Shown here: piece after piece, positions 18,617-28,986 of the stretch
Layout of the letters: each line of letters begins with the position of its first letter
Numbering within the stretch: position 1 is the first letter of the stretch
Origin: Dysgonamonadaceae bacterium
GTDB taxonomy: Bacteria; Bacteroidota; Bacteroidia; Bacteroidales; Azobacteroidaceae
Assembly: GCA_031260045.1 (NCBI GenBank)
Contig: JAIRKO010000049.1
Location: 1 to 64,000 of the forward strand
Direction: 5' to 3'
Length of the DNA stretch: 64,000 nt
Made by a program: the position numbers and the translations under genes
Notes under the pieces: model-generated
Databases searched by the model: none
What the model was told of the DNA's origin: nothing
The model's input: the letters and a program-made list of their open reading frames with translations, nothing else

Positions 18617-18802
18617 GGAAAAAAGGTTATCCCATACGTCCTCTTCATGAACGATTCATTTCTAAAGATATTTGCTAATAATAGAGTTCATATCTTGTGT
18701 AAAATCAGATTTCCCATCATACAAAAACAACATTCCCATGTTATATATTGTTAATTTTCCCCACAATTTTTTATTTCTAATTATTTCACGTACTTTTGTC
18801 GC

Positions 18803-19930
18803 ATGAAACCGATATTAATGGTAGATTTGGCTACCCAGCACCGAACAATGCGAACAAAAATGAATGCCGCAATCTCAAAAGTTGCGCGTTCCGGCGACTA
18901 TATCAACGGGGAAGCCGTGAAGGATTTTTCTTCAAATTTGGCGGCTTACACGGGCGCGAAGTATGTGATTCCGTGTGCAAACGGGACGGACGCGCTTCAG
19001 ATTGCTTTGATGGCTTTGGGTTTGCAGCCCGGCGACGAAGTAATTGTTCCGAATTTTGCATATGTTGCTGCGGCGGAAGCGGTTGCTTTACTTCGATTAA
19101 CGCCCGTTCCGGTGGACGTCGATCCCGAAACCTTTAATATTGACGTGCAGAAAATAACCAACTCCCTTTCTTTGAAGACCAAAGCCATTATCCCCGTACA
19201 TCTTTTCGGGCAGTGTTCCGATATGGCGCCCATTTTGAAGATTGCCAAAGAAAATGCTTTGTATGTGATTGAAGATAATGCGCAAAGCATCGGTTCCGTT
19301 TATACTTTCCCGTCCGGCGAGCGGTTGCAGGCGGGTACAATCGGCGACATCGGCACTTTGTCTTTCTTTCCGACCAAAAACTTGGGCTGTTACGGCGACG
19401 GCGGCGCTTTGCTGACGAACAACGAAGAGTTGGCTCAAAAAATGCAAATGGTTGCCTCTCACGGACAAACAACAAAATATCAGCATGAATTAATCGGTTG
19501 CAATTCGCGCTTGGATACGCTTCAGGCTGCCATATTGGACGTGAAATTGCCTTTTTTGGACGAATACATTCAAGCGCGGCAACAAACGGCGCAGGCATAC
19601 AACAAAGCGTTGGAAGCGCGTTCCGATTTGTATGAAATTCCCAAATGTATTGCGGCTTCAACGCATGTCTACCACCAATATACGTTGAAAGTGAAACTCG
19701 ACAAACGGGATGCTTTGCAACAATATCTAAAAAAACGAAAGACGCCTACCGTGATTTATTATCCCACGCCTTTGCATCGGCAACCGGCTTTCAGAGGAGT
19801 AATCCGGATAGGAAGCGATTTGGGCGAAACCGAAAAACTATGCAAAGCAGCGCTTTCTTTGCCGATTCATCCTGAACTGACCGAAGAACAAATCCGTTAC
19901 ATCACCGATTTATTGGTTAATTATGAGTAA
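18803..19930 (+). CDS. DegT/DnrJ/EryC1 aminotransferase (WbpE/WlbC-like)
   Basis: 375-residue PLP-dependent sugar aminotransferase, fold type I. The PLP lysine is in [17 protein letters not shown] near residue 192. Other hallmarks are [20 protein letters not shown] split over motifs at about 56-75, IPVHLFGQ, and EDNAQSIGS. It overlaps the next gene, an acetyltransferase, by 8 nt. This aminotransferase-acetyltransferase pairing is that of WbpE-WbpD/WlbC-WlbB, which make diacetamido-glucuronic acid nucleotide sugars for O-antigen. The sugar specificity is inferred from the pairing. Confidence 0.87.
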   Translation: MKPILMVDLATQHRTMRTKMNAAISKVARSGDYINGEAVKDFSSNLAAYTGAKYVIPCANGTDALQIALMALGLQPGDEVIVPNFAYVAAAEAVALLRLTPVPVDVDPETFNIDVQKITNSLSLKTKAIIPVHLFGQCSDMAPILKIAKENALYVIEDNAQSIGSVYTFPSGERLQAGTIGDIGTLSFFPTKNLGCYGDGGALLTNNEELAQKMQMVASHGQTTKYQHELIGCNSRLDTLQAAILDVKLPFLDEYIQARQQTAQAYNKALEARSDLYEIPKCIAASTHVYHQYTLKVKLDKRDALQQYLKKRKTPTVIYYPTPLHRQPAFRGVIRIGSDLGETEKLCKAALSLPIHPELTEEQIRYITDLLVNYE

Positions 19931-20417
19931 CTACGCGGCTCATCCGACTGCAATTATTGATGAAGACGCCGAAATCGGCAAGGGAACAAAAATCTGGCAT
20001 TTTTCGCATGTCATGCCCGGCGCGGTAATCGGCGGGAATTGCAATATCGGGCAGAATGTGGTTATTTCTCCGAAAGTCCGTTTGGGCAATAACGTCAAGG
20101 TGCAGAACAATGTTTCCGTTTATACGGGCGTTACCTGCGAAGACGATGTGTTTCTCGGTCCCGGTTGCGTATTCACCAATGTGTTGAATCCCCGCAGTTT
20201 TATTTCCCGTAAGGATGAGTTTAAATCTACGCTGGTGAAACGGGGCGCCAGCATAGGGGCAAACGCCACGATTCTTTGCGGTCTTACCGTCGGCGAATAT
20301 GCCATGATTGGGGCGGGGGCGGTGGTTACCAAAGATGTGCCGCCTTATGCTTTGGTGGTCGGAAATCCGGGGCGGCAGGTCGGAACGGTTGATAGGGAGG
20401 GGAATACCGTTTCTTAG
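19923..20417 (+). CDS. left-handed beta-helix N-acetyltransferase (WbpD/WlbB-like)
   Basis: 164 residues with hexapeptide repeats ([LIV]-G-x4) through most of the chain: [48 protein letters not shown]. The motif [20 protein letters not shown] is typical of WbpD/WlbB acetyl-CoA-dependent 3-amino-sugar acetyltransferases. It overlaps the aminotransferase (ATGAGTAA), so the two are translationally coupled. The other genes of the pathway (wbpA, wbpB, wbpI types) are not in this window. Confidence 0.87.
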   Translation: MSNYAAHPTAIIDEDAEIGKGTKIWHFSHVMPGAVIGGNCNIGQNVVISPKVRLGNNVKVQNNVSVYTGVTCEDDVFLGPGCVFTNVLNPRSFISRKDEFKSTLVKRGASIGANATILCGLTVGEYAMIGAGAVVTKDVPPYALVVGNPGRQVGTVDREGNTVS

Positions 20418-20494
20418 TTGCTTGCTTCGTTTTTTCGCTCTTTTCTACATTCGATATTCCGTTATCCGTCTTTTTTCATCGTCTATTGCTATCC

Positions 20495-21898
20495 CTATGC
20501 AAACGGCATTGGGGTAGGGCGCGGCGTAGTTTTTTCAAAAATCTGCCGGTATGCTTCTTTTACCTGCACGTAGAGGTTTGCGAGTATATCCCGCACTTTT
20601 TCGGCTTCGGCGGGGTCGTCAACGTAGTCAATGTAAGGTTTGTCGTATTCGTCAATTAGGACTACGACTTTTTCATTGTATTTTAAAAGTATTTATAATC
20701 AACTCTTTGAAGAGCATACTCGGTACATTTGAATTGGACTAATATAATCCTTAAATTTTAATAATCAACAACTTACAACCGCTGAGTAATTAATTTATAA
20801 TAATAAAAACTTATCCACTTCCAATTACGTAATTAATATAAGCCTCATTTATAATCCACATATGAAAGCAGACTATAAACGAGGCAAAATATTAAAGTGC
20901 AAGTAATATAATGGCTAAACTCAATCCCAAGCCTAATCCATATGACTTCCAATAACTGAAAACCTTTATCTGTTGGTCTAACGTCAACCCCTCTATGAAT
21001 TCGCGCGTCAGCCGTTTACATACGTAGTCATAATATTCACCATTGGTACATTCGCAACGCTCAATAGCAACGTGATAAATATAACTCAAACCATTGTTAT
21101 ATCCCCTCTTGTAATTAATTCCAATATTCAACCTCGAATCATCATCCCCTTTGAATGTCCATTGATTGCTGAATATCTTTTCATTACCCAAGTTGTTGCT
21201 ATATCCTGCATACTTAGAATATGCCGATTCAGTGACAACGATCTCATTACGATTACTTTCTTCATGCGCCACCTATTTATACATATGTGGTATTGCTTGC
21301 AGCATATTCGATACGCTGTTGTCGAAACTCTTATTCGACATTGTCATTAAACTGGTTGTGCAGCTGCTAAACAGAACACACGCTAACACACACATTAACA
21401 AAATCTTAATCTTTTTCATTTTTTCTTTTTGCAGACTTTATCGACCTGCGCCGGTCGTCTAAAAAATTTGACGTCAAAGATAAAGTAATTTTTTATCTTT
21501 TTAATTATATTTAATTATTTATAATTTGTCTACTAACACAATTTTGCGGTATCCAGAATATGCTCGCTCATTGAAAAGATAATATTATCAATTCCTTGTT
21601 TGGTAATTACTGTATTCATGCTCAGCCGAATAACAGGGCTCGGTTTGAATTCGGGACGGTTGAGCCACGTTTCGGCATACAGCCCTTTGAAAAGTTCTTT
21701 TCGACCTTGAAACATCGCTTCTAATGTAGAGAGCGTAAGCGATTTACCGAAACGGCGGGGACGCGCCAAGAAATATACTTTCCCATCCTCAATTAAATTA
21801 ACCAGCATCCGGTTTTTATCTACGTAAATACGCCCGTCTTCAATGATTTTTTCAAATGTTTGTATGCCGGTAGGTAGTTTTTTCGGTTGTTTGTTCAT
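20495..21898 (-). pseudogene. AAA-ATPase-like/PD-(D/E)XK family gene, split and truncated
   Basis: The N-terminal fragment (21533..21898, 121 residues) reads LPTGIQTFEKIIEDGRIYVD, then FLARPRRFGKSLTLSTLEAM (Walker A variant), typical of the Bacteroidetes AAA-ATPase-like domain family with about 500-residue members. It ends LDTAKLC-stop. A second fragment (about 20760-20495) carries the next conserved part, KVVVLIDEYDKPYIDYVDD (Walker B), after a one-base frameshift near 20697, and stops at TAG 20495-20497. Between them sits about 770 bp of AT-rich DNA with a lipoprotein gene. The C-terminal half of the family is gone. The N-terminal fragment may still be expressed but cannot be a full ATPase. 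Confidence 0.75.
20892..21419 (-). pseudogene. small lipoprotein gene interrupted by one in-frame TAG
   Basis: The frame begins MKKIKILLMCVLACVLFSSC (lipobox F-S-S-C at residues 17-20) and runs 48 codons to a single TAG (21273-21275). It continues in the same frame as V-A-H-E-E-S-N for 126 more codons to the true end, with a hydrophobic C-terminus (GLGLGLSLAIILLAL). The combined protein would be about 174 residues plus the TAG position: lipid-anchored, with a possible C-terminal membrane segment. A -7 box TATCTTTG lies at 21482-21475 on the minus strand. The gene sits in the gap of the broken AAA-ATPase gene and is AT-rich. No family recognised. The TAG suggests recent decay, though readthrough cannot be excluded. 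Confidence 0.6.
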
Positions 21899-21963
21899 AG
21901 ATTTTTTTGGTAAATATGTGTGAAAAATTAAATGATATTTTTTAATTTTTATTCTGGATTGCT

Positions 21964-22689
21964 TTATCTCAAGTAATACCTATAAGTAACCGTCCCCGAC
22001 TGGTTATTATTTCCCTTAATACTGCTGAATTTGGCTTTTCGTGCAGCATCCAAAGCCGAACGACGCATAGCGCCGTTATTGATGGTAGTTCCTTTCCCAA
22101 TCTCGGCAACGATAACATTTCCACGCGGATCGACCATGATATTAACCACAATATTTCCTTCTTCCGAAGCGGAATAAACGGGTTTCGGAAGCCCTTCCGC
22201 CAAGGTGCGTCCGCTTAGGTTAAAATCGCCGTAGCCGCCTCCGCCGGAACGAGTTGCAGGCGCGGTTTTCGGATTGCTTTGCGAAGCGGTTTGTTCCGTT
22301 CCCTGCCGTCCGTCGCCGAACGCGCCGGCAAATGCTCCGGCAACCTGCTTGTTGATGGCGTCTCGTTTGCGTTGTTCCTCTTCGACGCGGGACTGCTTGG
22401 CTTTCGCAGCTTCGATGGCTACCGTTTGTTCCGAATTTTGGGTGATTGGCGCCGGTTTTGTCTCTGCCGGCAAATCCGGATTGGCTTCTTGGGGCGTCTC
22501 TCCATTCTCTTCACTTTCGGCGGCGACAGTTTCCCCCGGCGGGGCGTCGGCTTCAAAATGCACCAAGATGCCTTCTTCTTTCGGTTTTATTTCCGTCCGC
22601 AAAAAAGTAACGTAAAGGACAAAGAGCAATGCGGCGCAAAGCAGCATCGAACCGGCAATCCCGTATATTTTTTCTTTGGTCGCATCCAT
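21964..22689 (-). CDS. tonB: energy transducer TonB
   Basis: 241 residues from MDATKEKIYG (a TTG three codons upstream is less likely). One N-terminal membrane segment (about 10-30, AGSMLLCAALLFVLYVTFL), a Glu/Pro/Ala-rich periplasmic spacer (about 45-155, with ETPQEANPDLPAETKPAPIT), and a C-terminal TonB/TolA-like domain (about 165-241, EGNIVVNIMVDPRGNVIVAE). It couples the proton gradient used by ExbB-ExbD to outer-membrane receptors. It starts 12 bp after the exbD stop. Its stop codon is directly next to a half dispersed repeat (TTCTGGATTGCT at about 21952-21963). Confidence 0.88.
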   Translation of the reverse strand: MDATKEKIYGIAGSMLLCAALLFVLYVTFLRTEIKPKEEGILVHFEADAPPGETVAAESEENGETPQEANPDLPAETKPAPITQNSEQTVAIEAAKAKQSRVEEEQRKRDAINKQVAGAFAGAFGDGRQGTEQTASQSNPKTAPATRSGGGGYGDFNLSGRTLAEGLPKPVYSASEEGNIVVNIMVDPRGNVIVAEIGKGTTINNGAMRRSALDAARKAKFSSIKGNNNQSGTVTYRYYLR

Positions 22690-22701
22690 TCGGTTCAATG
22701 T

Positions 22702-23106
22702 CTATTTGGGACGGGTAACCAATACCATCCTAAAATTGTTCCGGTTGGCAATGTCCAGCACTTTAACCACTTCCCTGTATGGAATGGCTTCGTCGGCATA
22801 CAGGGCTACATAAATATCCGGTTCTTTCTCGTAACATTGCCGCAAAAAAGGCGTAATTTCGTCAAAGTTTACGAGGCGTTCCTTCTCGTTTCCGTATGCT
22901 ACATAATAATTTAATTCGCCATCGATTGTTACGCGGGTAAGCGGGCTTGCCGGAGTTTGTTGTGCGCTTTGCGGCAAAACGACTTTGATGGCATTGGGTA
23001 TCACCACAGTCGAGGTAAGCATAAAGAATATGAGTAAGAGGAAAATTATATCCGTCATGGAAGCCATGCCGAATTCGGTTGTTATCTTTCTTCTTTTCAA
23101 CGCCAT
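22702..23106 (-). CDS. exbD: biopolymer transporter ExbD
   Basis: 134 residues with one membrane segment (about 15-38, MASMTDIIFLLLIFFMLTST) bearing the conserved Asp in TDIIFLLLIFF, which conducts protons. The C-terminal periplasmic domain is small (VALYADEAIPYREVVKVLDIA). It forms the energising complex with ExbB. Six bp separate it from exbB and twelve from tonB, so the three are one operon. Confidence 0.93.
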   Translation of the reverse strand: MALKRRKITTEFGMASMTDIIFLLLIFFMLTSTVVIPNAIKVVLPQSAQQTPASPLTRVTIDGELNYYVAYGNEKERLVNFDEITPFLRQCYEKEPDIYVALYADEAIPYREVVKVLDIANRNNFRMVLVTRPK

Positions 23107-23112
23107 AACCTT

Positions 23113-23811
23113 TTATTTAGGGGGTTCGTTCAATATATCCATAAATTCCATTGAGCGGGCTTCCATCGTGTTTGCAACTTTATTCACTCTGGATACCAAA
23201 TAATTGTGGGACAGCAATGCGATAATGCCGACAATCAGCCCGGCGATGGTCGTTACCAACGCCTCGTAAATACCCGAAGAGAGCAAAGCAATATCGACAT
23301 TGGCGCCCGCATTCGCCATGTTAAAAAAAGCGCGAACCATACCGGTAACCGTACCGAGAAATCCGAGCATGGGTGCAACGGCAGCGGTGGTAGCCACCCA
23401 AGAGAAACCTTTTTCCAGCCCGGCGACTTCCAAATTACCCGCGTTTTCGAGGGCGACTTGAATATCGTTTATCGGGCGTCCCAGCCGGGCAATTCCTTTT
23501 TCAATCATTCTGGCGGTGGGCGTTTGGGTTTTCCGGCATAAATTCATGGCGGAGTCAATTTTTCCTTCGTGAATATAATCCCTAATCCGGTTCATAAAAG
23601 TTTCGTCCTCTTTGCCTGCTTTTTTGATGACAAAAAGCCGTTCGATGAGAATAACAAGTGAAACGAAAAGCAGCAAACCGACAGGAATCATAATCCATCC
23701 GCCTTTCAGCGCCAAATCGAAAAGATTCATTTCCACTTCGACGGTTCCGGACGTAAGGGCACCGGTTACAACTTCGTTTACTCCGTGCTGAATAAATAAC
23801 ATTAAGCTCAT
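23113..23811 (-). CDS. exbB: MotA/TolQ/ExbB proton channel protein
   Basis: 232 residues with three membrane segments (about 36-58 WIMIPVGLLLFVSLVILIER, 132-155, 175-197) and the family core EVAGLEKGFSWVATTAAVAPMLGFLGTVTGM written across positions 128-160. It forms the pentameric proton channel of the TonB system. It is the first gene of exbB-exbD-tonB. A promoter is likely on the minus strand at TACTTTTG (23863-23856), with a TTTTG about 22 nt upstream. Confidence 0.92.
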   Translation of the reverse strand: MSLMLFIQHGVNEVVTGALTSGTVEVEMNLFDLALKGGWIMIPVGLLLFVSLVILIERLFVIKKAGKEDETFMNRIRDYIHEGKIDSAMNLCRKTQTPTARMIEKGIARLGRPINDIQVALENAGNLEVAGLEKGFSWVATTAAVAPMLGFLGTVTGMVRAFFNMANAGANVDIALLSSGIYEALVTTIAGLIVGIIALLSHNYLVSRVNKVANTMEARSMEFMDILNEPPK

Positions 23812-23889
23812 AAAGATTTACAAATAAATAACTAAATTTGCGCACTAATAAAATACAAAAGTAATGTTTTTATTTCAAAAACCGACAAA

Positions 23890-24546
23890 ATGTTTTGCAA
23901 AGAAATTCTGGTAAAAGACATTCCCGTATTAAAACCCGACGATTTGGGCGCTCATGCGGCGGCGTTGATGGACGATTTGAAGGTAAAACATCTTCCGGTC
24001 GTCAAAGATGGGCTTTACCTGTATCTTTTATCGGAAAAAGATATTGATATGGGAAATCCGGAGGCAGGGATTGAAAACACTTGTTTTTATGCGCCTTACG
24101 TGGAGGAAGAAGCCTCTGTCGTTGAGGCGTTGCACATTGCAGGTAAGGATTCGCTAACCGTATTGCCGGTTGTTTCCGGTAACGGGGAATATGTCGGCGC
24201 GGTTACCCTGTCGGTGCTGGTCGAAACCCTGAACGACATGAACAATACCGGTTCGGAAGGCGCTTTGATAGCCGTTGAGCCGAGCCAGCCCGACTATGTT
24301 CTGTCGCAAATGATTCATTTGATAGAAGCCAATCGGGCGAAAGTGATGAACCTGTTTTCATATACGGACAAAGCGAGCGGCAAACCGATACTGCTTTTCA
24401 AAATTGATTTAGAAGATGCTTTGCCGGTGATAAGAAGTTTGGAACGTTTCAATTTTCCGGTTAAATATTACAGGCAAAAGCGGATGCTTCCTGACGAAAC
24501 CATGCAAAAACGGGTGAATGAACTGATACATTATCTTGAACTTTAA
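23890..24546 (+). CDS. CBS-domain protein (AcuB-like)
   Basis: 218 residues. Two CBS motifs form a Bateman module (about 5-60, DIPVLKPDDLGAHAAALMDD; about 68-120, ASVVEALHIAGKDSLTVLPVV). An ACT-like C-terminal part follows (about 135-190, DYVLSQMIHLIEANRAKVMN). Such modules bind adenine nucleotides. The gene is 15 bp upstream of nadK, a pairing conserved in Bacteroidales. A role in sensing adenylate or NAD(P) status is inferred only. Confidence 0.82.
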   Translation: MFCKEILVKDIPVLKPDDLGAHAAALMDDLKVKHLPVVKDGLYLYLLSEKDIDMGNPEAGIENTCFYAPYVEEEASVVEALHIAGKDSLTVLPVVSGNGEYVGAVTLSVLVETLNDMNNTGSEGALIAVEPSQPDYVLSQMIHLIEANRAKVMNLFSYTDKASGKPILLFKIDLEDALPVIRSLERFNFPVKYYRQKRMLPDETMQKRVNELIHYLEL

Positions 24547-24561
24547 TTTTTTACACATATT

Positions 24562-25503
24562 ATGAGAATCGGAATATTCGGAAGCAACCGGCAAGCCGGC
24601 AAACAGGAAAGTATTAAAACGCTGTTCGACACGATACGGCGTTTGGGCGGCAAGGTGTGGGTCGAAGCCGGGTTTTACCGCTATTTATCCGAACAATTTG
24701 CTTATGCGCCTGAGATTGAAAGCCTAATCGAATCCGATGTTTTCCCGCTGGACATGGTAATCAGTCTGGGCGGTGACGGCACTTTTTTGCGGACGGCGGC
24801 TTGGGTTGGACGCAGGGAAATTCCCGTTTTGGGGATTAATACCGGACGGCTGGGTTTTCTTGCCGACATCGGCGAAAATGAAATTGTTGAAACGCTGGAA
24901 GAAGTCCTACGCGGCGATTACCTGACGGAAGAAAGAAGTTTGCTTGAGTTGCAGACGCCCCTCCCGCAGGATGGGGACAACAATTTTGCGCTGAACGAAA
25001 TTGCCGTGCTGAAGCGGGATACTGCGTCCATGATTGCGGTACACACCAGCCTGAACGAAGAATTTTTAACCTCCTATCTGGCTGATGGCTTATTGATTGC
25101 GACGGCGACCGGTTCGACGGCTTATTCGATGAGCGTGAACGGACCGATTATTATTCCCCAATCGAAAAATATTGTGCTGAGTCCGGTCGCTCCTCATTCT
25201 TTGAACGTGCGCCCGTTGGTGATTCCGGAAGATTACCGCATCCGTTTGAAAGTGGAGACGCGGAACGGCAATTTTCTGATTTCCTTAGACGGGCGTTCCG
25301 CCGTTTATCCTTCGGAAAGTGAATTTCTGATTAGTAAGGCGAATTTTTGCCTGAAAATTGTGAAACGCACCGGACAAAGTTTTTATGATACTTTGCGGAA
25401 AAAATTGCTGTGGGGAACGGATGTTCGGGAGGTAGCTTCAGGGAGAAATAACGGGATGACTGGGTTTTTACCCGCTACGTCATTGCGAACCGCGAAGCGG
25501 TGA
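24562..25503 (+). CDS. nadK: NAD kinase with repeat-derived C-terminus
   Basis: 313 residues. It phosphorylates NAD to NADP. GGDGTFLRTAAWVG (about 71-84) is the NAD-kinase signature, followed by GINTGRLGFLADI, NEIAVLKRD and ATATGSTAYSMSVNGPI. The native fold should end near KKLLWGTDVRE. The last 20 or so residues (TGFLPATSLRTAKR and the stop) are encoded by a dispersed palindromic repeat. It forms an operon with the CBS gene upstream. Confidence 0.93.
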   Translation: MRIGIFGSNRQAGKQESIKTLFDTIRRLGGKVWVEAGFYRYLSEQFAYAPEIESLIESDVFPLDMVISLGGDGTFLRTAAWVGRREIPVLGINTGRLGFLADIGENEIVETLEEVLRGDYLTEERSLLELQTPLPQDGDNNFALNEIAVLKRDTASMIAVHTSLNEEFLTSYLADGLLIATATGSTAYSMSVNGPIIIPQSKNIVLSPVAPHSLNVRPLVIPEDYRIRLKVETRNGNFLISLDGRSAVYPSESEFLISKANFCLKIVKRTGQSFYDTLRKKLLWGTDVREVASGRNNGMTGFLPATSLRTAKR

Positions 25504-25514
25504 AGCAATCCGGA
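25472..25514. repeat. dispersed palindromic repeat overlapping the nadK 3' end
   Basis: TACGTCATTGCGAACCGCGA, then AGCGGTGAAGCAATCCGG. The TGA in GGTGAAGCAATCC is the nadK stop. The right flank AATAATATGAATT, then ATTATGAATATTTACTTA, matches the flank of other copies and forms the 5' leader of the next gene. Confidence 0.85.
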
Positions 25515-25554
25515 AAAAATAATATGAATTAATTATGAATATTTACTTAAACAG

Positions 25555-26316
25555 ATGAAAAACAAAACCATCCTCATCACCGGCGCAACCGACGGAATAG
25601 GCAAAGCCTGCGCTCATAAATTCGCTTCGGCAGGCGCCCGCGTGATTTTGAACGGCAGAAATCCCGAAAAATTACAAACCATAAAACAAGACTTGACGAA
25701 AAAATATGCCGTCGAAGTTTTGCCCTTGCTGTTTGACGTTCGCGACAGGAAAGCCGCCGCACAAGCCATCGGAAACCTACCCGTAGAATGGCAAGCCGTT
25801 GATATTCTGATTAATAATGCCGGACTGGTTTTGGGCGTAGACAAAGAACACGAGGGCAACCTTGAGGATTGGGAAATCGTGATAGACACAAATATAAAAG
25901 GCTTGCTGACGGTTACCCGCCTGATTGTTCCCGGAATGGCGGAGCGGCGTCGAGGTCATATCATCAATATCGGTTCCATTGCCGGCGACGCCGCCTATCC
26001 GGGCGGAAGCGTTTATTGCGCTACCAAATCGGCGGTGAAAACGCTTACCGACGGTTTGCGGATAGACTTGGCAGACACGCATTTGCGCGTAACGAACATC
26101 AAACCGGGACTGGTAGAAACGCATTTTTCCATCACCCGTTTTTATGGCGACAAAGCCCGCGCCGATGCGGTGTACAAAGGTATCAAACCCTTGACGGGCG
26201 AAGATATTGCCGAAACGATCTTTTTTGCGGCGTCGGCTCCTGAACATGTGCAAATCGCCGAAGTCTTAATTATGCCGGTCAATCAGGCTACGGCTACGAT
26301 TATTTACCGGAAATAG
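25555..26316 (+). CDS. SDR-family oxidoreductase (YdfG-like)
   Basis: 253-residue classical short-chain dehydrogenase: TGATDGIGKACA nucleotide-binding loop (about 8-19), NNAG (about 86-89), catalytic Ser in NIGSIAGD and Tyr-Lys in VYCATKSAVK (about 158-167). NADP preference is suggested by LNGRNPEKL, with Arg after the second strand. It resembles YdfG-type serine/3-hydroxy acid dehydrogenases. The substrate cannot be set from sequence. A single gene; its leader is repeat DNA. Confidence 0.87.
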   Translation: MKNKTILITGATDGIGKACAHKFASAGARVILNGRNPEKLQTIKQDLTKKYAVEVLPLLFDVRDRKAAAQAIGNLPVEWQAVDILINNAGLVLGVDKEHEGNLEDWEIVIDTNIKGLLTVTRLIVPGMAERRRGHIINIGSIAGDAAYPGGSVYCATKSAVKTLTDGLRIDLADTHLRVTNIKPGLVETHFSITRFYGDKARADAVYKGIKPLTGEDIAETIFFAASAPEHVQIAEVLIMPVNQATATIIYRK

Positions 26317-26388
26317 TTGGCAATATTTCAATTACTGTCGTAGATAATTTAATTTCCGCCGCCGCGATTCCAAAATTCATGGCACGAA

Positions 26389-26420
26389 TTTTGATTACCA
26401 AATTAAAATAGATATATTTG
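26389..26420 (+). promoter_or_regulatory. clpC promoter
   Basis: TTTTG (26389-26393) and TATATTTG (26413-26420) are separated by 19 nt, a full Bacteroidetes consensus 28 nt before the ATG. No CIRCE or CtsR-like box was seen. Confidence 0.75.
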
Positions 26421-26448
26421 CACCGAAAATTAAAGACAAACAATAAAA

Positions 26449-28986
26449 ATGACACGGAAAAAATTTTCAGACGAAGTAAAGAATATCCTCACATTCAGCC
26501 GAGAAGAAGCCGGACGACTGCACAATGCCAGCGTAAAAATCGAACATATTTTACTCGGAATGTTGCGCAATAAAAAAAGTAAAGCCGTATCTATCATTAA
26601 CTTGCTCGGAGCAGATGCCGACGAGTTGAAAAACGCTATCGACAGCGAATTATTTGAAGAAGGAGAATATATTTCCGAAAACCTCTTAACCATTGATAAA
26701 AATGTTGAAAACCTGTTGCGTATCAGCGTATTGGAATCCATCAACCTGAACTGTTCGGAAACGGATACGGAGCATTTGCTGCTGGCTATGCTGAAAGACC
26801 GACATTCGGTTGCTTACAGGATTTTATATAACTATGACATTGATTATAACAAGGTGTTCGGTTTGTTAGCGGAAAAAGATAAAGGCGAAAAAATCAGGCA
26901 ACCCAAGATGGGAACAAGTTTTACGGGAAATGACGCCGATGACGACAATGACGATAATTCTTTTTCTGGAAAACGGGACGCCTCCCGCACCAGCGCCGCC
27001 AATGCCGGTAAAAACAGCGATACGCCAGTAATCGACAGTTTCGGCACGGATTTGACGAAAGCCGCCGAAGAAAACCGTTTAGACCCCATTGTCGGCAGGG
27101 AAAAGGAAATCGAACGCCTTGCGCAGATTTTGAGCCGTAGGAAAAAAAACAATCCGGTGCTGATTGGCGAGTCGGGGGTCGGCAAATCGGCTATAGTCGA
27201 AGGATTGGCGCTCAGGATTGTGCAGCGGAAAGTGTCGCGGGTGCTGTTCGACAAACGGGTGGTCAATCTGGATATGGCTTCCATCGTTGCCGGCACGAAA
27301 TACAGGGGGCAATTTGAAGAGCGCATCAAGGCCATCCTGAACGAATTATCAAAAAATCCGAATGTGATTCTTTTTCTTGATGAAATTCATACCATCGTAG
27401 GCGCGGGCGGCGCTTCCGGCGCATTGGACGCCGCCAATATACTGAAACCCGCTCTGGCAAGGGGCGAAATCCAATGTATCGGGGCGACGACACTTGATGA
27501 ATATCGTAAAAATATCGAAAAAGACAGCGCTTTGGAACGCCGTTTTCAAAAAGTGGTGGTAGACCCGACTACAGCCGATGAAACCCTGCAAATCCTCGAA
27601 AATATTAAGGAAAAATACGAAGATCATCACAACGTATTTTATACTCCCGAAGCCATCAAAGCCTGCGTTACCCTCACCGACCGCTATATCAGCGACCGGA
27701 ATTTTCCCGACAAAGCGATCGATGCAATGGACGAAGCTGGTTCGCGCACGCACATTTCCAACATCGTTGTGCCGAAAGCCATCGAAGAACTGGAAGCCCA
27801 AATTGAAGATATCAAACAGCAGAAGATACAGGCGGTTAAATCGCAAAACTTTGAATTAGCCGCCGGGTTTCGCGATCAGGAACGGCAGTTGCTGTTAAAT
27901 CTGGAAGCCTCCAAATCCAAATGGGAAGAAGAGTTGCAGATAAATCGCCAGACGGTTAACGAAGAAAAAGTGGCGGAAGTGGTTGCCATGATTTCCGGCG
28001 TGCCGGTGCAGCGGATTGCCAAGGCGGAAAATCAAAAACTGTTGGAAATGGCTGACGTCCTCAAAGCCGCAGTAATCGGGCAGGATGAAGCCGTCGTCAA
28101 AATCGTGAAAGCAATACAGCGCAACCGTATCGGGCTGAAAGATCCGAACAAACCCATCGGGACATTCATGTTTTTAGGTCCGACCGGCGTTGGTAAAACG
28201 CACTTGGCAAAAAAATTAGCCGAGTATTTATTCGACTCCGCCGATACTTTGATACGCATCGACATGAGCGAATACATGGAAAAATTCAGCGTTTCGCGAC
28301 TTATCGGAGCACCTCCGGGATATGTGGGCTATGAAGAAGGCGGACAACTGACGGAAAAGGTGCGCCGCAAACCGTATTCGGTGGTTTTGCTTGATGAAAT
28401 CGAAAAAGCGCATCCCGACGTTTTCAATATCCTTCTGCAAGTGATGGACGAAGGTCGCCTGACCGACAGTCTCGGTCGCAGAATTAATTTTAAAAACACA
28501 ATACTTATCATGACCTCCAACGTGGGAACGCGGCAATTGAAAGATTTCGGGCAGGGCGTCGGATTTGCCGTAAATACGTCCAATGAAAAAGAGTTTTCCC
28601 GCAGCGTAATTCAAAAGGCTTTGAACCGGGCTTTTGCTCCCGAATTCCTGAATCGGGTGGACGACATCATCATGTTTGACCAATTGGATAAGGAAACGAT
28701 TTATAAGATTATTGACATCGAACTTGCCGGTTTCTACAAACGGGTGCAAACGCTGGGTTATACGCTGGGGATTTCGGATAAGGCAAAGGAATTTATTGCT
28801 TCCAAAGGTTATGACGTCCAATTCGGCGCCCGACCGCTAAAACGCGCTATCCAAAAATATCTGGAAGACGAACTTGCCGAAATGATTATCAAAGCCCATG
28901 TCCACGAGGGCGATAGCGTTAAAGTGGATTTTGATGAGGAAAATAAGAAAATCGTTACGAGGATTGAGGCGGCGGCGGTTTATTAG
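26449..28986 (+). CDS. clpC: ATP-dependent Clp protease ATPase subunit ClpC
   Basis: 845 residues. The N-domain carries two Clp-N repeats (about 5-140). An acidic linker with DADDDNDDN follows. AAA-1 (about 190-400) has Walker A GESGVGKS and [14 protein letters not shown]-type middle segment (about 440-475, [16 protein letters not shown]) follows. AAA-2 (about 510-740) has [12 protein letters not shown] and [14 protein letters not shown]. The C-terminal ClpB-D2-small domain ends [19 protein letters not shown]. The middle domain indicates ClpC rather than ClpB. It unfolds substrates for ClpP, which is not in the window. Monocistronic from the promoter at 26389-26420. Confidence 0.94.
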   Translation: MTRKKFSDEVKNILTFSREEAGRLHNASVKIEHILLGMLRNKKSKAVSIINLLGADADELKNAIDSELFEEGEYISENLLTIDKNVENLLRISVLESINLNCSETDTEHLLLAMLKDRHSVAYRILYNYDIDYNKVFGLLAEKDKGEKIRQPKMGTSFTGNDADDDNDDNSFSGKRDASRTSAANAGKNSDTPVIDSFGTDLTKAAEENRLDPIVGREKEIERLAQILSRRKKNNPVLIGESGVGKSAIVEGLALRIVQRKVSRVLFDKRVVNLDMASIVAGTKYRGQFEERIKAILNELSKNPNVILFLDEIHTIVGAGGASGALDAANILKPALARGEIQCIGATTLDEYRKNIEKDSALERRFQKVVVDPTTADETLQILENIKEKYEDHHNVFYTPEAIKACVTLTDRYISDRNFPDKAIDAMDEAGSRTHISNIVVPKAIEELEAQIEDIKQQKIQAVKSQNFELAAGFRDQERQLLLNLEASKSKWEEELQINRQTVNEEKVAEVVAMISGVPVQRIAKAENQKLLEMADVLKAAVIGQDEAVVKIVKAIQRNRIGLKDPNKPIGTFMFLGPTGVGKTHLAKKLAEYLFDSADTLIRIDMSEYMEKFSVSRLIGAPPGYVGYEEGGQLTEKVRRKPYSVVLLDEIEKAHPDVFNILLQVMDEGRLTDSLGRRINFKNTILIMTSNVGTRQLKDFGQGVGFAVNTSNEKEFSRSVIQKALNRAFAPEFLNRVDDIIMFDQLDKETIYKIIDIELAGFYKRVQTLGYTLGISDKAKEFIASKGYDVQFGARPLKRAIQKYLEDELAEMIIKAHVHEGDSVKVDFDEENKKIVTRIEAAAVY

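Noticed and set aside
24562..25503. Frameshift in nadK to explain the odd C-terminus
   Set aside because: The frame is continuous and the extra residues are explained by the repeat sequence itself.
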